Source: Myxococcales bacterium
Lineage (GTDB): Bacteria; Myxococcota_A; Polyangia; Polyangiales; Polyangiaceae
Direction: 5' to 3'
NCBI GenBank assembly: GCA_012514535.1
Contig: JAAZAA010000284.1
Location: 1 to 45,094, forward strand
Length of the DNA: 45,094 nt
This document shows positions 8,296-16,081 of this stretch, in pieces. Made by a program: the position numbers and the translations under genes. The notes under the pieces were generated by a model. That model saw only the letters and a list, made by a program, of their open reading frames with translations. It made no database searches and was not told where the DNA came from. The first letter of the stretch is position 1. Each line of letters starts with the position of its first letter.

Positions 8296-9269
8296 CACTC
8301 GTTTCCTTTCTTCGCGGCCGGGGCGGGCGGCGTCTTGGCCTTCGTGCCGGACCCCTGGGTGAGCTCGGCGAGGCGAGCTTCGTGCCGTTCGTTCTCTTTC
8401 TGGAGGAGCTCTCGACCCTTCTTGACAAGGCGGGTCCGGCGGCTGGCCTCCGCGATCTGGATCAGGCGCTCGAGGCGAGCGACGCGCCACGCGTGCCGGA
8501 GCAGCTCACTCTGCAGCGCAGCGTCCGAGAGCTTGTCTCCATGAGCCTTCTCGAGCTGGGTGAGGCGCTCCTTGCGGCGCTCCTCGCGGTTGGCGCGGGC
8601 CTGCTCGAGGGCCTTCTCCAGCTTCTCGTCCCGCTCTGCGATCCGCTTGGGGGACAGGCGCGGACGCGGCCCCTTGCGGTGCGCGTCGAGGAGCTGCTTG
8701 CGCGCCTCTTCGACGGCCTGCGCCCGCGCGGCGGGATCGCTGCCATCGGCGGAGTCCTCGCGGGCCGCGCGGAGCGCCTCTCGGTAGGCTTCGCGAGCTT
8801 TCGCGCGGGCCTCCCGCGCCGCCGCTCTCTCCTTGTGGGCGGCCTTGTTGGAAGGCTTCTTGGCGCCCTTGGCGTCACCCTTCGCCGGTCGCGCGCCCTC
8901 CTCGGCCCGAGCCGAGTCTTTCTTCGCGGGCGCTGGCTTCTCGCCCGGAGTCGGACGGGCGCTCCCGGGTTGGCCGGGGAGTGCTTCCTTCTTCTGCGCG
9001 GGGGTGGACAGCGCCTTTCCCGGCCCGGGGCGATCCAGACGCGCGGCGGGGTTCGGGGTCCCCTTCGCCGCGGGCTGTGCGGCGCCCGGGGCGGCGCCCT
9101 TCGCGTCGTTCGGGGCGGCGCTCTGGGCGACACCGCTGGCGGCCCAGAGGAGCACGCTCACGCAGCCGAGGGCGGCCTGGCGTCGCGCTCCGCGCGTCCA
9201 CCGGAGGACTCCTGGCGACGTGGCTCCGTGTCTCGGGCGGTGCACGTTCTCTCGATGTTCGTCGTTCAT
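8295..9269 (-). CDS. exported Ala/Lys/Arg-rich coiled-coil protein, unknown
   Basis: A 324-residue protein. About 28 residues in comes a hydrophobic signal (LGCVSVLLWAASGVAQSA), then a long Ala/Pro/Lys-rich disordered stretch (about 55-135), then a highly charged helical region (about 135-300) with heptad-like Glu/Arg/Leu spacing, likely a coiled coil. ATG at 9269 was chosen because AGGAGGAA lies about nine bases upstream; the frame is open to 9485 and ATG at 9437 is an alternative. It is coupled to the small lipoprotein downstream. Function unknown; a periplasmic structural or scaffold role is a guess. Confidence 0.65.
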   Translation of the reverse strand: MNDEHRENVHRPRHGATSPGVLRWTRGARRQAALGCVSVLLWAASGVAQSAAPNDAKGAAPGAAQPAAKGTPNPAARLDRPGPGKALSTPAQKKEALPGQPGSARPTPGEKPAPAKKDSARAEEGARPAKGDAKGAKKPSNKAAHKERAAAREARAKAREAYREALRAAREDSADGSDPAARAQAVEEARKQLLDAHRKGPRPRLSPKRIAERDEKLEKALEQARANREERRKERLTQLEKAHGDKLSDAALQSELLRHAWRVARLERLIQIAEASRRTRLVKKGRELLQKENERHEARLAELTQGSGTKAKTPPAPAAKKGNE

Positions 9270-9514
9270 GGCGATGTTCTTCCTCCTCGCATCCGCGCCG
9301 TCGGCCGTGCCTCCCTCGAGGGAGCTCCGGGGACCTGGAGCCGAGGCGGCGCTCGAGCGGTGCGGCTCCGGCGGCGTACGGTAGTCCCGCGGAACCGCGG
9401 ACACCATGGATCCATCACGCTTCGGAAGGTCGGACATCGGAACACCCCTGCACACTCGGTGAACCTTGGTTACGGCCGGGCCCACTGGTATGAAACCTCA
9501 TCGAGAGGACGCTG

Positions 9515-11035
9515 GTGACACCGAACGTTTCGGACGGAGCGACACCGTGGCTGGTGGCTGCGAGCGCCGGGGTGGCGGCCCTGGGGGTGGCGGCGAGCTG
9601 GTTCGGGGCTCAGGCCGGAGCGGAGGTCATCCCGGTGCCGTGGAGCGACCTCTGGGATCAGGCCTTCGGCCCTCCCCAGTGGCGGGTGTTGGGCTACGCG
9701 TCGACGACCTTGGGGGCGGTGGCGCTGCTCCTCGGGCTCGTGACCGTCGTGAAGGGCCGGCGGGCGGAGAGCAAGCGGAGGCGCTTCGACTTCGCGGGGC
9801 TGGCGGACGGCAGCATGCGCGAGGCGCTCCTGGAGGTGCAGGCGCGGCTCGAGCAGTGCCTGGATCAGCGGGAACCGGATCTGGTCGTGGCCTTCGACGA
9901 GCTCATCCGCGGCGCCCTCAAGGTGGAGGCCAGCGATCTGCACCTGAGCCCTCAAGGGGGCGACCTGTTGGTGACGTACCGCGTCCACGGCACCCTCTAC
10001 GACGTCTGCCTCGTGCCCGAACACGCCGGCCGCAGGCTCGCGACGCGCATCAAGGTCCTGGCGCGCCTCGACCCCTACGCGCGCCGTCCGCAGGACGGAC
10101 GGCTGCAGCGGGAGGTCAGCGGATCGCTCGTGGAGGCCCGGGTGTCGACGCTGCCAGCCGAGGGCGGTCAGCGCATCGTGCTCCGCCTGGTGCGGGGGTC
10201 GCGGGCGGTGCCGGAGCTCGGCGCCCTGGGCTTCGAGCCGCACATCGTGGCGGCGCTGGAGGAGCTCCTCTCCAAGCCCCAGGGGCTGCTGCTCGTCACG
10301 GGACCGGTCGGCTCCGGCAAGACGACCACCCTCTACTCGGCCCTCCAGCACATCTCCCAGAGCCGGGGGCGCACCACGTCGCTGGTCACGCTGGAGGATC
10401 CCATCGAGCTCCAGCTGCCCTTCGCGACGCAGACCCAAATCAACGCGCAGGTGGGCATGAGCTTCGCGCAGACGCTGCGGAGCGTGCTCCGGCAGGATCC
10501 CAACGTGCTCATGCTCGGCGAGATCCGCGATCCCGAGACGGCCGAGATCGCCGCGCAGGCCGGCCTCACGGGGCACCTGCTCCTCACCACCGTGCACGCG
10601 AACACCGCGGTGGGGACCTTCGCGCGCATCACCGAGATGGGCGTCGAGCCCTTCATCCTCGCGAGCGCGGCCATCGGCGCTCTGTCGCAGCGCCTCGTGC
10701 GCACCCTGTGCACCAACTGTCGCAAGGTGGCGCCGCCCGACGTCTTCATCGTGGAGCGGCTGCGTCGCCTCGGGGTGGAGCACCTCCACGGTGAGTACTT
10801 CGAGCCGGTGGGCTGCGAGTTCTGCGAAGGGCAGGGCTTCACGGGGAGAACCCCCATCGCGGAGCTGCTCGTCGTGACCCCCGAGATCCGGCAGGGCATC
10901 CATGAGCGCCTCCCCGGAGAGCAGCTCCACGAGCTCGCCGTGTCGCGGGGGATGGCTCCGCTGGTGCGCAGCGGGCTCGCCTGTGCGCAGCGGGGGATCA
11001 CGTCGCTCTCCGAGGTCGTGCGGGTGGTCGGGTGA
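9515..11035 (+). CDS. GspE/PilB-family secretion ATPase with N-terminal membrane segments
   Basis: A 506-residue type II secretion/type IV pilus assembly ATPase. Walker A GPVGSGKTT (263-271), Asp box TLEDPIE (292-298), Walker B LMLGEIRDPET (332-342), His box GHLLLTTVHAN (353-363) and a C-terminal zinc tetracysteine (C399xxC402, C434xxC437) are all intact, so it should be active. The usual N-terminal GspE/MshE domain is missing. Instead two hydrophobic segments (about 11-30 and 56-80) and an Arg-rich KGRRAESKRRRF stretch precede the ATPase region, suggesting membrane anchoring. GTG at 9515 has GAGAGG six bases upstream. It overlaps the next gene by GTGA. No pilin, GspF or secretin genes are nearby, so the machine it drives is unknown. 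Confidence 0.88.
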   Translation: MTPNVSDGATPWLVAASAGVAALGVAASWFGAQAGAEVIPVPWSDLWDQAFGPPQWRVLGYASTTLGAVALLLGLVTVVKGRRAESKRRRFDFAGLADGSMREALLEVQARLEQCLDQREPDLVVAFDELIRGALKVEASDLHLSPQGGDLLVTYRVHGTLYDVCLVPEHAGRRLATRIKVLARLDPYARRPQDGRLQREVSGSLVEARVSTLPAEGGQRIVLRLVRGSRAVPELGALGFEPHIVAALEELLSKPQGLLLVTGPVGSGKTTTLYSALQHISQSRGRTTSLVTLEDPIELQLPFATQTQINAQVGMSFAQTLRSVLRQDPNVLMLGEIRDPETAEIAAQAGLTGHLLLTTVHANTAVGTFARITEMGVEPFILASAAIGALSQRLVRTLCTNCRKVAPPDVFIVERLRRLGVEHLHGEYFEPVGCEFCEGQGFTGRTPIAELLVVTPEIRQGIHERLPGEQLHELAVSRGMAPLVRSGLACAQRGITSLSEVVRVVG

Positions 11036-11646
11036 AGCTCGAGGTGTTGCGCCGGGCCACGGTGTGGTGCTCGCGCGCCGCGGCGCTGGGGTTGCTCGTC
11101 GGCTCGGTGCGGTTCGGCTGGGTCGCGACCCACTGGGCCGAGCAGCGCTACGACACGAGGGAATCCGCGCCTCCGGAGTCTCCGGAGCGCCGTCGCCGCG
11201 CAGCGAACGAGGCGCCCCCCGGATCTCCCTCCGCGCCGCCTGCGTCCGGGGCGGGCCCCTCCGCACCGGCCACGGCCGGTCCCGACTCTGCGCAAACTGC
11301 CGCGCCGCCGCAGGCCCCCCCTGTCCCCCCACCACCGGCGCGAGACGCCCCCTACGAGGTGCGGACGCTCTGGGTCGATCTGGGGCCGCCTCGTTCGGAG
11401 GTGTTCGTGAGCGGCGTCCTCGTCGGACGGACGCCCTACGCCGGAACCTGGAGCTGCCGCAGGGGCGACGAGGTGGTCATCCACGTGCTGCCCCCGGGGC
11501 GAGGTGGGGTCCCTCTCGAGTCGAGGGCGGCTTGTCGTGACTCCATGCGCGCGGTGGCAGGGCGCACCCTCGGCGCGGAGGAGGTCGCCGAGCTGCTCGC
11601 GGATCCGACCCTGCCCACCTCGGTGAAGGACGCCCTCAGGCGCTGA
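11032..11646 (+). CDS. PEGA-like membrane-anchored protein
   Basis: A 204-residue protein, start GTG at 11032 overlapping the ATPase stop (GTGA). It has a hydrophobic anchor near 10-32, a long Pro/Ala-rich spacer (about 40-105), and a beta-rich segment resembling a PEGA domain (VWVDLGPP-type start, SGVLVGRTPYAGTW, about 113-160). A C-terminal segment, GRTLGAEEVAELLADPTLP, may be helical. Translational coupling suggests it works with the ATPase, perhaps presenting a domain outside the membrane. The PEGA call is by pattern only. Its last 11 bases overlap the convergent gene. Confidence 0.55.
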   Translation: MKLEVLRRATVWCSRAAALGLLVGSVRFGWVATHWAEQRYDTRESAPPESPERRRRAANEAPPGSPSAPPASGAGPSAPATAGPDSAQTAAPPQAPPVPPPPARDAPYEVRTLWVDLGPPRSEVFVSGVLVGRTPYAGTWSCRRGDEVVIHVLPPGRGGVPLESRAACRDSMRAVAGRTLGAEEVAELLADPTLPTSVKDALRR

Positions 11647-12628
11647 CGCGGGGCGGCTCGGCGACGCCCAGCGCCTGGGCAGCGCGAGCGGCGGCAGGTT
11701 GGGCGAGGGGGACGCTCAGGATTTCTCGCTCCGTCACCACGACCAGAAAGCCTGCGTCCCCGTCGGGGGTGAGGGGTGCGGCGCGGACCACCTCGTCCAG
11801 GGGCACCTCCCGGCGCCAGAGGCGCGCTCCGAGACGGCGCCGCTCGATGGTCAGGTTCTCGCCGACCTCCACGACAGTTCGATCGGTGGCCACGAGGGCC
11901 GCAGTGAGCACGACGAACGCCACGGAGGCGAGGGCCAAGGCGACGCTCAGGGGCGCGACCGGCACCTCGCTGCGCACCAGGAAGATCGCCCAGATGACGC
12001 TCACCGTGACCGCGATCCCGGAGAGCAAGCGGCTCACCCTCTGGTGCTGCGCGTAAGGTGAGCTGACGATGTGCGTGTCGTCCCGCGGGGGCACGCGACG
12101 GAGGCGCGGGGTAACCGCCGACACGGTGCCGCCGGGGGTGATGCGCTCGTCGAGCCAGTCGCGCACTCGCGGCTTCCCGGGCTCCCAGGCGATCCGAACC
12201 GGGAGCGCGCCATCGAGCTTCCGCGCCCAGCTCAACAGCTCCGCGGGATCCGCCGACTCGTACAGCTCGTGGCGCTGCCCCGCCGCGGCCACCGCCTCCG
12301 CCGTGTAGGAGGCCCGCGGGTGGCGCCCTCGTTCTCCGCCTGCGGCCACGAGCTCCACCGTCTCGACCCCCTGGATCGGGCGCCGCTGGAGCGTCGAGAG
12401 GATCGTCGGCCCCTCGGCCTGCACGCGAATCCGTCCCCGGCGAGACCGGCCCGTGACCACGAGGTAGGCCGCGCAGCTCCCCAAGAGCAACGCGACGGCC
12501 CATGTCACGGCGGTTCGTTCACCTAGCCAGCTCAGGGTCGACAAGAGGCCCAGGCCGATCCCGACCAGGAGCCGTGGCCGGGTCCGTCGCCGTCCGTCGA
12601 ACTCGATTCCCTCGGGTGCCGCACCCAT
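11636..12628 (-). CDS. four-helix membrane protein, unknown
   Basis: A 330-residue protein with two N-terminal membrane helices (about 20-38, 43-60), a soluble domain (about 65-195) and a second helix pair (about 203-246), followed by a beta-rich tail with VVEVGENLTIERRRLG and REILSVPL, which recalls a PH-like fold. The ATG at 12628 is the only good start at this end. The gene is convergent with and overlaps the PEGA-like gene by 11 bases. No family is recognised with confidence. Confidence 0.65.
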   Translation of the reverse strand: MGAAPEGIEFDGRRRTRPRLLVGIGLGLLSTLSWLGERTAVTWAVALLLGSCAAYLVVTGRSRRGRIRVQAEGPTILSTLQRRPIQGVETVELVAAGGERGRHPRASYTAEAVAAAGQRHELYESADPAELLSWARKLDGALPVRIAWEPGKPRVRDWLDERITPGGTVSAVTPRLRRVPPRDDTHIVSSPYAQHQRVSRLLSGIAVTVSVIWAIFLVRSEVPVAPLSVALALASVAFVVLTAALVATDRTVVEVGENLTIERRRLGARLWRREVPLDEVVRAAPLTPDGDAGFLVVVTEREILSVPLAQPAAARAAQALGVAEPPRVSA

Positions 12629-12776
12629 CGTGTCGGCGGCCTACCCCATTCCGCGGCGCTTCGGTACTTCCATCGAAGCCACCTCGATCCTTCAAGGTCG
12701 AAGGGCCGAATTTCAGGCCTGCAAGCCAAGACCTCGAGGGTGTGCTTCAAGTGACTAGTATCATTGGTCCGACCGG

Positions 12777-12793
12777 TTGGCCCACCGATTGCT
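12777..12793 (+). promoter_or_regulatory. sigma-54-like -24/-12 promoter
   Basis: TTGGCCCACCGATTGCT matches the RpoN consensus (YTGGCACGRNNNTTGCW) at 11 of 14 fixed positions, with GG and GC separated by exactly ten bases. The predicted start is near 12804, which is the first base of the hairpin described next. An enhancer-binding-protein site was not identified. Confidence 0.45.
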
Positions 12794-12803
12794 ATAGGGC
12801 CGG

Positions 12804-12861
12804 GCAGCAGCAGGCTGTGGCGCTCCCCCCCCCTCCGCCCGGTCTGCTGCTACTTTTTTTT
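12804..12861 (+). terminator. intrinsic-terminator-like hairpin with T8
   Basis: GCAGCAGCAG (12804-12813) pairs with CTGCTGCTAC (12844-12853) with one mismatch. The stem continues through a GC-rich inner part (12814-12822 with 12836-12843, including two G-U pairs and one bulge) and closes on a C-rich loop. It is followed by eight T residues (12854-12861), a rare run in this DNA. No plus-strand gene lies directly upstream, so it could end a short RNA or attenuate the L,D-transpeptidase leader. Confidence 0.6.
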
Positions 12862-12961
12862 GTTCTCCGCCCTTCGGGCCCCCTCTGCGGAACGCCTCCG
12901 GAAAGCGTTATCCAGGGGAAAAAACTAGACGCGCTCCGCTAGCGCATGGAATGGGGGGACT

Positions 12962-14680
12962 ATGGCCATGTGCGGATCCGAAGCTCAGTGGTCACCCCGG
13001 CTGGGCCGTGGGGGCCCCCGTCCCGACCCTCAGACTGGAAAGTTCGAGTCAAGGTCCCGGCTTCTCGGCCGGACAGGTGGAGCGGCCCTGCTCATCGCCG
13101 CCCTCGGTGCCTGTGAGCGCTCCCCGAGCGAGGGCGGGACCGAGGTCCCGGAGGCGGAGCAGCAGCCCACGGACGGGGCCGTCGGGCTCGCTCGCGCCAC
13201 GCCAGCTCCGGGATCGGTCGAGGAGGGCGAGCGCCGCGCAGGGCCGCCGGAGCCTCGGCACGTCCGCCTGGACGGTTCGTCGGAACCCCTGGCCGTCAAC
13301 CACGTGAGCACGGGGCCCCGGGTGTACGCCAAGAACCTCCGGGTCTGGGTCCACGAACGGCCGGACGGCAGCTCACGACGCCTGGGCTACCTGAGGGTGG
13401 GGGCGTCGTCACCGACCAGTGAGAGCGCCGCCGGGTTCGCGGGGTGCCAGGGGGGCTGGTATCCGGTGGAGCCAGCGGGGTACGTCTGCGTGGGGCGGCA
13501 AGCGACCCTCGACGGGACGGATCCCGTCGTGCGGGCCATGGAGACCTTCCGGCCGCGGCCGGAGGAGAAGCTCCCGTATCTGTACGGAACCGTCCGCAAC
13601 CCCGGTCCGGTCTTCCAGCGTCTGCCAGGCATCGAGGAGCTCCGGGAGGCGGAGCCCGACGTGGACCGACGCATGCTCGAGTGGCTCGACGCGGGGGGCG
13701 AGATCGGCGCCAGCTACGCCCAGGACGTGTGGACCTGGGGCGAACCCCCGGAGGATCCCCGGGGCGCCTGGACCGCGAAGCTGACCCGAGGTGTGCCCGA
13801 TTTCCTGCAGAACCACGGCATGGTGCCCAACCCGCACCTCAGCCCACGCCCGCCCACGCTCGTGCTCGATCGGATGCGCCCGAAGGTCGGCTACGCGATC
13901 CTCGACACGTTCCTCCACGAAGGGCGGCGGTATGGCCTCACCACGCACGCCGAGCTGGTGCCGACGGATCGCCTGCGCCCCATCCGAGGCTCGGATTTCC
14001 GTGGGGTGCGCATCGGCGAGGACGTCGAGTTCCCGTTCGCTTTCGTGCGGCACCCCGAAGCGAAGTTCGTCGACGCCTCCGGCGCCGACGCGGGCGCGGC
14101 GACGTACCGCGACGTGCTCCGCCTCACGGGCAAGCAGAAGTTCTTCGGCAAGGTCCTGCACTACGAGGTGAAGGACGGGCGCTACATCAGCGATCGTCAC
14201 GCGTCGCGGCTCGATCCCGCCAAGAAGATGCCCGGCTGGGCCAACGCGGGAGAGAAGTGGATCGACATCAACATCACGAAGCAGACGTTGATGCTCTACG
14301 AGGGGACCACGCCGGTGTACGCGACGCTCGTCTCCACCGGGGAGGCGGGCTTGGCCTCCGCCGAGACCACGACGGCCACGCGGCGGGGCATTTTCCGCAT
14401 TCATACCAAACACATCACGGCCACGATGGCCTCCAACGAGTCCGGCGAAGAGTTCGAGCTGCGGGACGTCCCCTACGTGCAGTATTTCGAGTCCGAAGGC
14501 TACGCCCTGCACGGCGCCTACTGGCACGACCGCTTCGGCATGCCCAAGAGCCGCGGCTGCATCAACCTCTCACCCGAGGACGCGCGGCGCGTCTTCCACT
14601 GGACCGACCCGCAGGTCCCGACGGGATGGCACGGCGCGCTGCTGCCGCTGCGCGGCACCGTGGTCTTCATCCACCCTTGA
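12962..14680 (+). CDS. lipoprotein L,D-transpeptidase (YkuD family)
   Basis: A 572-residue envelope enzyme expected to form 3-3 peptidoglycan cross-links or attach proteins to peptidoglycan. A hydrophobic signal and lipobox end at Cys51 (LLIAALGAC) after an unusually long 35-residue N-region. An SH3-like segment (RVYAKNLRVWVHERPDG, about 119-150) follows a disordered linker. The YkuD domain lies in the last 160 residues, with His517 (LHGAYWHD) and the SRGCINLS motif carrying catalytic Cys533. ATG at 12962 is preceded by a GGGGGGA stretch; ATG at 12968 is equally possible. It is preceded by the promoter/hairpin unit and may be regulated through it. Confidence 0.87.
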   Translation: MAMCGSEAQWSPRLGRGGPRPDPQTGKFESRSRLLGRTGGAALLIAALGACERSPSEGGTEVPEAEQQPTDGAVGLARATPAPGSVEEGERRAGPPEPRHVRLDGSSEPLAVNHVSTGPRVYAKNLRVWVHERPDGSSRRLGYLRVGASSPTSESAAGFAGCQGGWYPVEPAGYVCVGRQATLDGTDPVVRAMETFRPRPEEKLPYLYGTVRNPGPVFQRLPGIEELREAEPDVDRRMLEWLDAGGEIGASYAQDVWTWGEPPEDPRGAWTAKLTRGVPDFLQNHGMVPNPHLSPRPPTLVLDRMRPKVGYAILDTFLHEGRRYGLTTHAELVPTDRLRPIRGSDFRGVRIGEDVEFPFAFVRHPEAKFVDASGADAGAATYRDVLRLTGKQKFFGKVLHYEVKDGRYISDRHASRLDPAKKMPGWANAGEKWIDINITKQTLMLYEGTTPVYATLVSTGEAGLASAETTTATRRGIFRIHTKHITATMASNESGEEFELRDVPYVQYFESEGYALHGAYWHDRFGMPKSRGCINLSPEDARRVFHWTDPQVPTGWHGALLPLRGTVVFIHP

Positions 14681-14687
14681 CGCCCTC

Positions 14688-14709
14688 CTGGCGCGCTCGG
14701 AGGCGCCAG
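14688..14709. terminator. hairpin between convergent genes
   Basis: CTGGCGC (14688-14694) and GCGCCAG (14703-14709) form a perfect 7-bp stem with an eight-base loop, eight bases after the L,D-transpeptidase stop and 39 before the minus-strand stop. No T tail, so this is a weak candidate. Confidence 0.35.
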
Positions 14710-14747
14710 CGCACCCCGGCGAGCGACCGCAGGCTGGCGCCGCGCTC

Positions 14748-15371
14748 TCAGCCCGCGGCGCCGCCGAGGCCGCCGGCCCCACCCGAGGGAGGAGCGCCCC
14801 CGCCGCCAGCGCCTCCCATGCCTGGCTCCTGGCTGGGGCAGGTGGCCGCCTCGAGGGTGAAGGTCGTCTCCGCCCGGACGGGGACGCGCTCACCGCTGGC
14901 CTCGTCCCGCACGGTGAACACCTCGCCGGTCCTGCCCTGGCGGAGCTCGGCGGTGAGGCGATAGGTCTCGTTCAGATCGAGCTCTGCCGTCGGCACGGGC
15001 ACGTCCACGGTCGCCGCGGAGCCCGTCGCCAGCTCGACCCCGTCCGCATCGAGCACGCGCGCGAAGACGAAGCCGCAGTTCGTGCTGGTCCCGCAGGTGC
15101 CCGGCGGGCGCAGCTCCCAGTCGTCCAGGCGTGAGGGGACGTCTCCGGAGGCCACGCGCACGACGAGGCGCCCGTCACAGGGCGCGGGCAGCGTGCCGCC
15201 CGGAGGGTGGCTCACCAGGCGCGTCCCGTCGTTCGCGAAGAGCTCCACGATGTCCAGCTCGGGGGGATTGGTCGTGTCGGTGGGCCCGTCCTCGTCGGAG
15301 CAGGCCGCCAGGGCGCAGGCCACCACCAAGGTCCACAGGGAGATGGCTGACAGGCGTCGTCGGAGGCTCAT
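14748..15371 (-). CDS. lipoprotein with glycine-rich tail, unknown
   Basis: A 207-residue protein with signal and lipobox ending at Cys24 (ACALAAC). The body is beta-rich and could be an Ig-like extracellular domain (DDWELRPPGTCG, ELDLNETYRLTAELR), with a few cysteines that could form disulfides. The last 25 residues are almost pure Gly/Ala/Pro. ATG at 15371 gives a compact signal peptide; the frame continues to 15410. It lies downstream of another lipoprotein and the kinase in the same orientation, so a shared transcript is likely. No known family. Confidence 0.62.
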   Translation of the reverse strand: MSLRRRLSAISLWTLVVACALAACSDEDGPTDTTNPPELDIVELFANDGTRLVSHPPGGTLPAPCDGRLVVRVASGDVPSRLDDWELRPPGTCGTSTNCGFVFARVLDADGVELATGSAATVDVPVPTAELDLNETYRLTAELRQGRTGEVFTVRDEASGERVPVRAETTFTLEAATCPSQEPGMGGAGGGGAPPSGGAGGLGGAAG

Positions 15372-15416
15372 GGGTGTGCCTGTCGTCCGTCGGAGAGGGG
15401 AGGCTGTCAAGGCACC

Positions 15417-16007
15417 TCACTCTGCGCCCGGCGGCGCCGGCAGGGCCGAGTACCGACAGAGCTTCGCTTCGAAGCGGCCCGTGAGGCGCGTGGCCGCCGT
15501 GGCGTCCTCGGAGACCCCTTGGAACGACAGGAGGCCCGTCACCCGCCCGTGGATCTTCGGCTCGAGTTCGGCGATGCGGATGGCGCCGCCCGGCGCCAGG
15601 GGGAACCCGCGCCCGGGGATGCGGACGAAGGGCAGGGCGTAGGGGGCGGCGGGGTTGCGCGGCGCTTCCCGGATCGCGTCGAGCCCTGTCCACGGATAGT
15701 CCCCCAGGGCGATGCGTTTGCCCTCGGGGACGAGCACGGACACGGTGACGACGACCTCGCCCTCGGGGGGCGGGACGAACACGTCACAGGAGATTGGGTA
15801 GGAGGCGATGGTGATCCGGAGCTCGTCTGCTTGACCGGCGAGCTCCCAGTACTCGGCCAGCGCCGTGTGGGCCTCGAAGCGGGTCGTCTCCCCGCCGACC
15901 GTCAGCTCCAGCGCAGGCTTCGGCTCCGCCTGGCACCCGAGGGTCACCAGGACGCAGGCCCACGGGAGGAGGGAACGAAGGGCGGCCGCGATCACGGGGC
16001 CACCCAT
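15417..16007 (-). CDS. lipoprotein, unknown
   Basis: A 196-residue protein with signal MGGPVIAAALRSLLPWACVL and a lipobox ending at Cys25 (VTLGC). The mature part looks beta-rich with a conserved-looking ISCDVFVPPPEGEVVVTVSV segment. ATG at 16007 is the only clear start. It is 74 bases downstream of the kinase stop and 45 bases upstream of the next lipoprotein gene, all on minus. Function not recognised. Confidence 0.62.
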   Translation of the reverse strand: MGGPVIAAALRSLLPWACVLVTLGCQAEPKPALELTVGGETTRFEAHTALAEYWELAGQADELRITIASYPISCDVFVPPPEGEVVVTVSVLVPEGKRIALGDYPWTGLDAIREAPRNPAAPYALPFVRIPGRGFPLAPGGAIRIAELEPKIHGRVTGLLSFQGVSEDATAATRLTGRFEAKLCRYSALPAPPGAE

Positions 16008-16081
16008 GCGCCGCGGGGGAGGTCACGTCAAGCGCTCCGTGCTCCGACGTCGATGGGTGACGTCGCGGCGGCGCAGCGCTC

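Larger units (their letters stand above)
12629..12961. other. 333-base intergenic region with lower GC
   Basis: This gap separates the divergent membrane-protein gene (-) and the L,D-transpeptidase gene (+). It has AT-richer patches (GTGACTAGTATCATTGG; GGGGAAAAAACTAG). It holds the sigma-54-like element and hairpin listed separately. I see no convincing protein-coding gene in it. Confidence 0.6.

Noticed and set aside
8296-8490. Longer start for the small lipoprotein.
   Set aside because: It would overlap the coiled-coil gene extensively, and the signal peptide begins exactly at 8295.
9270-9485. Upstream start of the coiled-coil protein.
   Set aside because: A strong AGGAGGAA site precedes 9269; the extension would push the signal peptide about 100 residues in.
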